A model generated the notes under the pieces. The model was not told where the DNA came from. It did not search any database and saw only the letters and a program-made list of their open reading frames with translations. From positions 126,623,221 through 126,687,220 of the forward strand of contig CM077158.1 in assembly GCA_039583875.1 (NCBI GenBank): a stretch of 64,000 nt of DNA, written 5' to 3'. The position numbers and the translations under genes are program-made. Source of the stretch: Platanthera guangdongensis. Its lineage: Eukaryota; Streptophyta; Magnoliopsida; Asparagales; Orchidaceae. Positions within the stretch are counted from its first letter, which is position 1. The number at the start of each line of letters is the position of its first letter. Positions 55,181-64,000 of the stretch are shown here, piece after piece.

Positions 55181-56057
55181 TGACTACCTCCGGTCTCACC
55201 ACTACTCCTGCAGCTCCTTCTCCTCCTCCTCCTTCGGGCAACCTTGGCACTGTGTCCAAGCTTGTTGGCTCCAACTATCCCGATTGGAGTGTTTCTTTCA
55301 CCTTTCTCCTTCATTCTCAACGCAAGCGTCATCACCTCACCGATGACCCTCCTCCTCGCACCTCTCCTGAGTTTGATGACTGGGATGCGAGTGATGCTCT
55401 TGTTCGCACCTGGCTGGCCAACAGCCTTTCTGATGAGTGCCTTCCCGTCATTCGCCATGATGAGACGGTCAAGGCCGCATGGCTTCACCTCGCTGCTCTC
55501 TATTCTAAGGGGGGCCAGACGTCCCGCATTTATACTCTCTATGCGGACCTCTTCGCCCGCCCTTCCATGTCCCCGGCTGCGGCTTATCAGCAGGTTCAGG
55601 CTCTTGGGGCTGAAATCCTCCAGAATCGCCCCTTCTCCGCGGACTTGGCCGACCAGCACAAACACTTCCAGGAACTCCTGGTTGTTTGTTATCTTCTTCG
55701 TCTTCCCGACTCTTATGATATGATCCGCCAGCAGATCTTGGGTGAGGCGGAATCTCCTACTTTGGATGCCACTGCGGCTCGCATTGCCGCCGTTACTTCG
55801 CTCCTCCAGCGGCCTCTGTTGGCCTCCCCCCCTTCCCAGGACTCCTTTGCTCACCAAGCTCAGCGGGGGGGGGGGGGGGGGGGGGGGGCCCTAGTGGCCG
55901 TGGCTCCTCTGGCGGACGGGGTTCCTCCCGGTTCTTCTGCTCTCACTGTGGTCGTACTGGCCATACTGTTGACCGCTGCTGGCAGAAACATCCTCATCTT
56001 CGCCCTTCCGGTGATGCTCCTTCTTCGGCCTCCGCCTCTTCTAGGCCGTCTGCCTCT
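55181..56057 (+). pseudogene. Copia Gag
   Basis: It starts at ATG 55181. A Pro-rich start is followed by VSKLVGSNYPDWSVSFTFLLHSQ, TWLANSLSDECLPVI and a UBN2-type capsid region (TSRIYTLYADLFARPSMSPAAAYQQVQALGAEILQ). A run of 24 G (55865-55888) follows, after which the frame shifts; the knuckle CSHCGRTGHTVDRC (55938-55979) is in the new frame. In a GGGG-rich Gly tract a length change, real or a sequencing artefact, would do this. Confidence 0.85.
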
Positions 56058-57682
56058 GTGGCCACGACGTCAGGTAGTGCCCACGTCGTTACCCAAGGTA
56101 AATGGCTGATTGACTCCGGTGCCACCAATCATATGACGGGCAACCCTCATTGCTTCTCCCGTCTTGAGACCCATGACCGCTTACCCCCTGTTCGTGTGGC
56201 GGATGGTTCCCCGTCTCCGCTCATGGGACGGGCATGGTTCAACTCACTCCTTCGCTTTGCTTGGAGGATACCCTCTATGTCCCGAAGTTCCCGTGCAATT
56301 TGTTATCAGTTACTACTTTATGCCGGCAACTTCAGTGCTCCGTTTTATTCACTCCCACTACTTGTTCTTTTCAGGACCCGAGGACCCAACGGACGATTGC
56401 TACTGGGACTGAGAGCGGCGGCCTCTACTTCCTCGACGATGTTTCAGCTCTTTCTGCCTACTCCTCCTCCACCGATCTCCTTCAGTGGCATCTTCGTCTT
56501 GGACATCCTCCTCCTCGGCTCATTCGTCAGCTTCTGCCCCACTTACCTCCCACCAGTACTCCGCTCCACTGTGATGCGTGTCAGCTTGGCAAACATCATC
56601 GCTCCTCCTTCCCACCGAAGCAAGGCCGTGGCTCCTCTCGCATTTTTGATCTTATTCATTCTGATGTATGGGGTCCTGCTCCTACCCTCACAGTTGGTAG
56701 GGGCAGTTCCTATTTTGTCACCTTTATCGATGATTTTACTCGATGTACCTGGGTGTATCTATTAAAGGATCGCTCTGAGCTATTTTCTGTTTGGCAATCT
56801 TTTTACTTTATGATTAAGACTCAATTTGCTATTTCTATTAAAGTCTTACGTTCTGATAATGCCAAGGAATATCTGTCTCATGAGTTCTCCGCGTTCTTTC
56901 ACCAACACGGCCTCATTCATCAAACGACTTGTGTTTACACCTCCCAACAGAATGGGGTGGCGGAGCGTAAAAACCGTCACCTGCTTGATGTTGCGCGTAC
57001 TCTCATGACGCAGATGCACGTCCCTCGCTCCTACTGGGGCTACGCTGTGCTTCTCGCTTGCTATCTCATCAATCGCATTCCCTCCACGGTCCTCCACGGC
57101 CGGACTCCCTTCTCCCTTCTCTACCCCCACCAGGAACCTTTTCCTCTTCCTCTCCGTGTCTTTGGCTGTATGGCCTTTGTTCACGCTCCCTCCGCTACCC
57201 GCGACAAGCTTTCCCCCCGTTCCACCAAGTGTGTCTTTTTGGGGTACTCTACCACTCAAAAAGGCTATTGCTGCTTTGACCCCCTTCTCCGCAAGCAGTT
57301 TGTCTCCGCCGATGTGACTTTTTTCGAAAATGCTTCCTATTTCTCTCCTTCCTCTTCTCTTCCTTCTCTTCCTTCTGATATCTCCGTTTCTTCCACCCCT
57401 CTTCACGTTTTCCCACCTTCGTCTCCTCCTCCACCCACTCCTTCCCAGTCCGTCTCCCCACCCACCCCTCCACCCTCCTCTCCGCTGCCGTCTCTCTCTA
57501 GTCCCGGGCCAGCCTTCTCCGCCACGGACGCTCCGGTCGCTGACGCTCCTGTCGCCGACGCTCCCGATGATCTGGATGTTCCCATTGCCCATCGCAAAGG
57601 GGTGCGGGCGTGTACTCAACACCCGCTCACGGCTGTTGTTTCTTATGATCAGCTTTCTCGCTCTCGCAGGTCTTTGTTGTGA
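56058..57682 (+). pseudogene. Copia protease and integrase
   Basis: Protease WLIDSGATNHMTG (DSG 56112-56120) is in one frame. A one-base loss at about 56230 moves the reading to the frame 56234-57682, which holds LYVPKFPCNLLSV, LQWHLRLGHPPPRL...CDACQLGKHHR, LIHSDVWGP, LRSDNAKEY and NGVAERKNRHLL, so all three DDE residues are present. A long Pro/Ser linker and a terminal linker follow, up to a stop at 57682. Confidence 0.88.
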
Positions 57683-59064
57683 AATTTCGCCCCGATGGCA
57701 CTGTGGATCGCTACAAAGCCCGGCTGGTGGCCAAGGGCTTTACTCAGACTTATGGCGTTGATTACTTTGATACCTTCTCTCCGGTTGCTCGCCTCAGCAC
57801 AATCCGGGTTCTCTTTTCTGTGGCCGTTAACCGGGCTTGGGCTATTTCCCAGCTTGATGTGAAGAATGCCTTTCTCTATGGCGATCTTCAGGAGGACGTC
57901 TATATGGAGCAACCTCCTGGGTATGTTGCTCAGGGGGAGACACGTGTCTGTCATTTGAAGAAGGCCATTTATGGCCTAAAGCAGAGCCCTCGGGCATGGT
58001 TCGAAAAATTCAGTGGTATTGTGGCAACCATCGGCTTTCAAAGGAGTTCGGCCGATCACTCCTTGTTCATTCGCAAAACGGCCTCGGGACTGGTGGTTTT
58101 AGCCGTATATGTGGATGATATTCTCCTTACTGGTGATGACCAAGATGGGGTGGACTTGATGAAGAAGCACCTCCGTCAGCACTTGGTCACGAAGGATATG
58201 GGCTCTCCAAAATACTTTTTGGGGATAGAAATCTCTCGGAAGCCTGACTCCTTGGTTCTCTCTCAACGGAAGTATGCCCTTGATCTTCTTCAAGAAGCAG
58301 GCTTGACAGGTGCCAAACCAGCTCATCTTCCCATGGCTGTTGGAGAGGACAAGACGTGGACGGATGAATCGCCTCCTCTATCTGATGTCACACGGTACAG
58401 ACGTTTGGTAGGCAAACTCATCTATCTCACGGTGACTCGACCCGACATCGCCTACGCTGTAGGAAAGGTCAGTCAGTTTATGCAAGCTCCCAGGGAGTGT
58501 CATCTTCAGTCCACCCTGAAGATTTTAGAGTATATCAAAGCAGCACCGGGCAGAGGGTTACTCTTCCAGAAGAATGGCCATCTGAGGGTTGAGTCCTACT
58601 CAGATTCCAGTTACGCAGATGACAAAGGCGATCGTAAATCCACGTCAGGTTTTTGTACCTTTGTTGGAGGTAATCTCGTAAGTTGGAAGAGCAAGAAACA
58701 GTCAGTTGTTTCCAGATCCAGTGCCGAAGCAGAATACCGGAGTATGGCGTCAACTACGTGTGAGTTAAAATGGTTGCGGGCTCAAATGCTTGACCTGGGC
58801 GAGGTATATGATTGTCCTCTCCCTATGTTCTGTGACAACAAAGCCGCTATACACATATCCAGGAATCCGGTCTTCCATGAGAGAACGAAGCATATAGAGG
58901 TTGACTGTCACTTCATTCGGGAGGAGATTTTGAAGAAAGAGATTTGTACTCCTTTTGTCACCTCTGACAAGGAGTTGGCAGATATCTTCACCAAGCCGGT
59001 TTCTACTTCCTTCTTCCGCATTTGTGACAAGCTGGGCATGATTGATATCTATGCTCCAGCTTGA
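57671..59064 (+). pseudogene. Copia RT and RNase H lacking the RT N-terminus
   Basis: It begins at [21 protein letters not shown]; the usual preceding 60-80 residues (EAM..E...L..N.TW-type start) are missing between the integrase linker and here, a deletion. After that it is intact: QLDVKNAFLYGDLQEDVYMEQPPGY, IYGLKQSPRAWF, YVDD (58108-58119), LIYLTVTRPDIAYAVG, SDSSYADDKGDRKSTSGF, SSAEAEYRSMA, FCDNKAAIHISRNPVF, FTKPV. The stop is directly before the polypurine tract. Confidence 0.88.
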
Positions 59065-59071
59065 GGGGGAG
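59060..59071 (+). other. Polypurine tract
   Basis: CTTGAGGGGGAG abuts the 3' LTR. Confidence 0.92.
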
Positions 59072-59451
59072 TGTTGAAGTATTAGACCGGGCGGCTTAGC
59101 GGTCTGTTCCAGCGGTTTGTTGACCGAGCGGTCTGGCGGTCTCTCTGGAGCCTGGAGACCGGGCGGTCTATCGGTCTACCTCTGCGGCCTGTTCTATCCT
59201 GCTGGAGTTGCCGAGCGGTTAGCCCATCTGTCTAACCGCGCGGCCTATGCGGTCTCCATTGTTCTAGCCGCTCAGTACTGTAAATGTTTAGTCCCACATT
59301 GTTTGTATACTCTCTTTCTTATCTCCTCCATTCTATATAAGGGAGGCCATACCTTTGTAAATGATATCTTTTTTGGATAATAAAATTTCAATTATTCAAA
59401 AGTTTATTCGCTTGTCTTCTACTTTTCGCTTCTTTTCTCTACTTTCTAACA
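59072..59451 (+). repeat. 3' LTR of young Copia (380 bp)
   Basis: Identical to 54120-54499 except one base. TATA at 59333-59342. Confidence 0.95.
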
Positions 59452-59456
59452 AATAG

Positions 59457-60831
59457 TGAGCTTGTCCATCTTCTTAGTTATACCTGTGGAGCTGCATATA
59501 CTACTAGACAACTCATTGTTAATAAGTCTAGTTTCATCAAATACTACATGTACAGACTCTTCTACAACTTGAGTAGACAAGTTGTAGACTCTATAAGCCT
59601 TACCATTGTTGTTGTACCCAACAAAGATCCTCTCTTGGGACTTGGCAGCAAACTTAGTCAAGTAAGACTTTCCTTTGTTAAGTATAAAGCACTTACAACC
59701 AAAGATCCTGAAGTAGGATAGGTTTGGTTTTCTGCCTTTCACAACCTCATAGGGGGTCTTGTTGTGGCTTTTAGTAATGGTAGCCCTATTAATAACATAG
59801 CATGCAGTATTAACTGCCTCAGCCCAGAAATATTCTGGTAGTGATGTATCACTTAATAGGGTCCTACCAGCCTCAATCAAGGTTCTATTCTTCCTCTTAG
59901 CAATGCCATTTTGCTGAGGTGTTCTTGGTGAAGAAAACTCTTGAAATATCCCAAATTCTTCACATAGTTTTGCCATACTATCAGACTGAAATTCAGTACC
60001 ATGGTAACTTCTTATCTTGACCACTGTACTGTCTAGTTCATTCTGAATTTGTTTGACAAAGCTATAGAAGACATTAGGTGTTTCAGATTTCTGTCTAAGG
60101 AAGAACACCCAGGAAACCCTTGAGTAGTCATCGACAACTACAAAGGTATAGACCTTCCTACCTAGGCTGTGAACTGGCATAGGACCAAAGAGATCCATAT
60201 GCAAGAGGTATAAACACCTCACAGCATCTTTGTTTTCAATGCTATTAAAGCTGGATCTAGTCTGCTTGACCTTTTGATAAGCTGAACATATTCCATCTTT
60301 AATACACTTAACTTGAGGACCATTACTCACTAACTCTTTACTAAAGAGTTGGCCAATTGTCTTGTAATTTAGATGGGCTAGGCTCTTGTGCCATTTGACA
60401 CAATGAGAGACTTTCTCATCAGCTACAAGACACACTGGAGAACCATTGTTCTCAACCATGATGTCTAGGCAATAGACATTCCTTTTCCTATAATCTGTCA
60501 AAATGATCTCTTGATCATTTGATCTCCTGATATGACAACCATCTTTCACAAATGAGATGTCATATCCTACATCACTCAATTGACTTATACTAATAAGGTT
60601 ATGTTTCAAACCTTTAACATAGGCCACTTGAGAAATAGTTATATGGGAGCTAGAAATGTTACCAAATCCCTTGATGATTCCTTTTTCAGAACCACCAAAG
60701 GTGACTTTAGGACCATCTTTGATTGGAGTGTAGTCCTTTAGCAATCCTCTTGTTCCAGTCATATGTCTGGAACATCCACTATCCAAATACCAAATTGGGG
60801 CATGGCCACTTGGACTCACCTGCAAAACAGA
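59457..60831 (-). pseudogene. SIRE Pol: protease and integrase, minus strand
   Basis: It is one unbroken frame from just after the Gag TAA to the Copia insertion. Protease YLDSGCSRHMTG; integrase zinc region; core with HMDLFGP (first Asp kept), RSYHGTEF (second Asp changed to Tyr, 60004-60006) and NGIAKRKN (catalytic Glu changed to Lys). The open frame is well kept, but the integrase would be inactive. Confidence 0.88.
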
Positions 60832-62864
60832 TTAGTGAACCTTAGAACCCAAAGAATTCTTGGGTCCTTGGTACTGGTTAGTTTGCTTCCTAACAAAGCT
60901 ACCTGCAGGTTTTCCAACAGGCAGTTTGCTACTCACTTTGGCACTTGCATTGTGCCAACAGTCCATGGCAAAGTGGCCTACCTTGCCACAACACCAACAC
61001 TCAAACCTATTGTACCTTTGCTTAGGTACAGTCTTAGCTATTTTATCTACAGCTGGCTTATTGAGAGCTGGGGCTTTGCACTTGGACTTAGACTTAACAG
61101 TCTTAGCTGGTTTAGTAAACCCCAGTCCAGCTTTACCTTTTTGATGAACAAATTCATCAATTAAGGGTAAAACTGACTTTGGTTTAGAAAACATAGCAAC
61201 TAAATCTCTCTCCTTCTGAAGACTAATCTCCAGACTTTTGATTTGATCATTCTTAAATGATATAGTCCCCATCTGAATCACAGTTATGTGCTTCAGTCTG
61301 GCTATCTCATTAAGTTTTTGATCAAACAACTTCTCATAATCAGTTGTAGCCACTTTGAGACTTGCAATCTCCTTAGCTTGACTCTTGCCCAAGGATTTGC
61401 ATTTCTTAAATGCTTGCAACAGAACTCTATATTCATCAATCAATTGATGAATATCCTCTTCAGACTCAGATGCACTCTCATCACTTGATGATGATGAATC
61501 TGATTCTGAACTAGCACAAGAAATTGAACTGAAAGAACAATTTTGTACCTTACTAGGTCCTGGCTGCTCCAGGATTTTGTCACTTTCTGTCAATGCCATT
61601 AGCCCTTGGCACTGACTGTCCTCTTGTTCATATGTAGAGTTCATGATCTGGATGAACTCTTCTTCTTCTTCCTCAGCAAACAGTCCTATGTATGCTTCAG
61701 CATCTGACTCAGTTTCTGATGAAGAAATGTCTGACAGGCTCTTATCCTTTTTGGCAACAAAAGACTTTTCCTTCTTGCCCTTGAATGGAGTCTTTTTCTT
61801 ATCATTAGACTCCTTCCTTTTCTCTGGACAGTCTGCAACAACATGTCCTTGTCTATTACAGCAATAGCATACAATTTTTGAAAGAGTTGCTTTGCTAGAC
61901 TTGGTCTTTTTCCTGTCTTTCTTTGAAGACTTTTTATTCTGATAATAGTCTTCTTTACCCTGTGAAGTAGATGGCTTTGTCCTCCACTGTTTCTTCTTTA
62001 AGAACTTCTGAAAATGTCTTGTGAAGGCAGCAAAGTGCTCGTCACTTTCACTGCTTTCAGACTTTCTGCTTGCTGACTCATCTGACTCAGTTTCAGCTAC
62101 TTTTGGTGGTGGAGTTGGTGACTTACTTCTGTACTTTCTGGGGGATTCTGTTTTAAATTCCACTGTCCTTTCTTTATGTTCACTTCTTGTAGATTTCTCC
62201 TCTTCTTTCCTCACCATCAACTGCATTTTATAGGACAGCAGTTTTCCAAACAGTGTTGGTGGAGGAATTTCTGCTAACCTTGCCATTTCCCTAATGACAC
62301 AGATCTTGGTGTCCCAATCTTTTGTAAGGGACCTTAGAAACTTATCATTAAGCTCATAATTACTGAACTCTCTGCCATAGAACATTAGCTCATTCACAAT
62401 CCTATAGAACTTCTTATAGCATTCAGTTATGCTATCAGCCCTCCCTTGCCTGAAGCTTTCATATTCTTGGTTTAGCTAGGATTTTCTGTCTTGCCTCACT
62501 TCTTCAGAACCCTCCATGTACACAATAAGAGTATCCCACATTTCCTTGGATGTCTTGCAGTGTATCAAATTCTGAAAAGTAGCATCATCTATGACACTCA
62601 CTATGATATTCTGAGCCCTCTTGTCCATTGTGGCTAGAACTCATCCTTTGTCATTTCAGAGAAATCCTTAGGTGTTCTCTGATTTGCATCTAAGACTGAA
62701 ACCTTCATGGGCATATATGGCCCTTCTTTCACTGTGATATAAATCCTAGGGTCTGAGGCTTCCATAAATAGTCTCACCCTTTTCTTCCAGATGCCAAAGA
62801 TCTCTTTTCTACATATGGGTAGCTTCATAGATCCCAATTCCTTATGATTCTCAGTGGAACCCAT
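60832..62864 (-). pseudogene. SIRE Gag, minus strand
   Basis: It starts at ATG 62864 (MGSTENHKELGS). A small deletion at about 62635 shifts the frame and a TAG lies near 62476. From 62397 to 60832 the frame is open for 521 codons with both knuckles, CYCCNRQGHVVADC and CWCCGKVGHFAMDC, the acidic Ser-rich and coiled-coil regions, and the TAA that also ends Gag in the plus copy. Confidence 0.87.
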
Positions 62865-62950
62865 GGTTCTTGATTTTCTTGATTCTGTAAAGTACTTATA
62901 CTAAATCTGCCAACAGGATCTACTCAGACAGTTATATCCCTTTTTGAGTA

Positions 62951-62969
62951 ACCTCCCTCTGATACCACT
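62951..62969 (-). other. Primer-binding site (minus strand)
   Basis: Minus-strand AGTGGTATCAGAGGGAGG, abutting the LTR end TTTCA. Confidence 0.9.
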
Positions 62970-64000
62970 TGAAAGATATTGTACCTAATCACCTAGAGGG
63001 GGGGGGGGGTGAATAGGTGACTTAAATCTTTTTAACTTTTTAGGCAGAATTCAGATTATAACACAAAATTATATCTACTTTATCACAGCACACAATCAGC
63101 AATCACAGAATTCCACAAGCACACAGTAGACAGTCAGATTTATAGTGGTTCCCCAAGGTTTGGGTACATCCACTTTCCCCCTTTGCCTATCTAGTAGTGT
63201 ACTAGATTCGACCAAACTCCTCCACTATCTCAGATCCTCAGATCTTACACTCAGAACCCCAAAACAGGGTTCCTACAGCTCAGCCCCAAGGCCCTACAAC
63301 TCAGCTTCTTCACAAAGCCTACACTCAGCTTCTTCACAAAGCCTACACTCAGCCACCAAGGCCTACACTCAGCCACAACAGGCCTACACTTAGAGATGCA
63401 AATCTCCTACACACAGGCACACAGGCCCTACACTCAGCCTTTATAATTACAGGCTTACAAACTCAGATCCCTAAGGATCCTACAAGAAAATATGAATACA
63501 AAAATGTATACTCTACAACTTAGAGAAAAGAGAGAAGAGTTGTGAGTTTCTTGATGAGTTCTTGGAAGACCTTTGTTGAGATCAAACTGACTTGGCTTTC
63601 TTCAAAGCTTCTTGGAAGTAGAACACAATAAGATTGATCTCCTCTGCTGTTGATCCTTGATCTCTGCTGCTTAAGATTCAGAACAAAATCTGAACCCTTC
63701 TCCTCAGCCTGGTTCCAACGGCTGACTTCTTGGATGGAGCTCTCTCTCTCCAACTACTTGGATCTTCACTAAATTCTTCAAGGAATAGCTAGATCTTCTT
63801 TGTATTACTTGATCTATAGAACATGTGTTCAATCATCTGTTTCTGTAGACAGTGTAAGCCTATTTATAGGCCTTTTTCATGGTAACCGGCTGCTCCAGTT
63901 CATAACTGATTTCTGACAACTCTGACAGATGCAGTAGACCGGCTGGAATGGCAGCTGTCAAGTCATCCAGTCAGTTCTTGAAAATTTTGTAACTATCTGA
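62970..64000 (-). repeat. SIRE 5' LTR, minus strand, cut by window end
   Basis: It matches 49347 to about 50375 nearly base for base: G-tract, inverted GAGTGTAGG repeats (63245-63440) and TATA (63859-63870). The palindrome array lies beyond the window. Confidence 0.9.

Larger units (their letters stand above)
54120..59451 (+). mobile_element. Young Ty1/copia element nested in the SIRE pol gene
   Basis: It is 5332 bp with two 380 bp LTRs that differ at one base (54288 A, 59240 G), AATAG duplications, primer site and polypurine tract. Gag, protease, integrase, RT and RNase H are present, but a poly-G run, a frameshift and a deletion at the start of RT break the frame. It is GC-rich compared with the surrounding SIRE sequence. 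The LTR identity makes it the most recent insertion in the window. Confidence 0.95.
49347..64000 (-). mobile_element. Second SIRE element, minus strand, incomplete in window
   Basis: Reading right to left: 5' LTR (from beyond 64000 to 62970), primer site, Gag, Pol (split by the Copia insertion at 54120-59451), internal array and promoter, a shortened ORF3 and a 3' LTR missing its outer U3. It is the same family as 35866-48918, as most protein segments are nearly identical. The right end is outside the window, so its target duplication (left flank GTAAG) cannot be checked. Confidence 0.9.

Noticed and set aside
55865..55888. Programmed frameshift site at the G run
   Set aside because: A slippery homopolymer could frameshift, but the run falls before the Gag knuckle rather than at a gag-pol border, and further frame breaks follow downstream, so mutation or sequencing error is simpler.

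Overview
The window is nuclear DNA of a flowering plant, and almost all of it is nested LTR retrotransposons. This rests on tRNA-Met-type primer sites, Ty1/copia polyproteins (including SIRE/Maximus-type elements with a third ORF), Ty3/gypsy chromovirus polyproteins with chromodomains, and very long LTRs. I see no intact host gene, no tRNA or rRNA and no CRISPR. The species cannot be read from this sequence. All coordinates were located by eye.

Layout. 1-340: unassigned flank. 341-10055: a SIRE-like element with LTRs and gag remnants but no pol (TSD GAAAT); its 5' LTR carries an internal 1.74 kb tandem duplication. 10061-12679: 3' end of another Copia element (RNase H, polypurine tract, LTR). 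12680-13415 and 20818-21144: a decayed minus-strand ORF with a CCHC zinc knuckle, split by a complete minus-strand Copia element at 13416-20812 (TSD ATAAG). 21145-25300: two related minus-strand LTR-like promoter regions flanking a decayed gypsy integrase. 25300-29040: 3' part of a minus-strand chromovirus, cut at its RT by a plus-strand Tekay/Del-type gypsy element (29041-about 32740; LTR, PBS, gag). 33206-35345: probable minus-strand LTR. 35346-35865 plus 48924-49346: an older gypsy integrase/chromodomain remnant. A full plus-strand SIRE element (35866-48918, TSD CATAA) is inserted in it, and a second SIRE element in minus orientation (49347 to beyond 64000) begins 428 bp further on. That second element is interrupted by a young Copia element (54120-59451, TSD AATAG) whose two 380 bp LTRs differ at one base.

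Main observation. Several unrelated retroelement families here carry a dense array of a short CpG-containing inverted-repeat motif in U3, mostly just upstream of a TATA box. Each family has its own motif: CTACCGCC/GGCGGTAG, TTCGTCG/CGACGAA, GTCCGC/GCGGAC, GCACGRYCGTGC, ACACGGSCGTGT, GTGTCGACAC, AGACCG/CGGTCT. In the SIRE family the same GTGTCGACAC array recurs inside the element between pol and ORF3, again followed by a TATAAATAGG box and then the ORF3 ATG. This suggests a duplicated promoter module driving the third ORF independently of the LTR. The two SIRE 3' LTRs also face each other as a long inverted repeat.

Every polyprotein in the window is broken by stops, frameshifts, deletions or lost catalytic residues, so I annotate them as pseudogenes.
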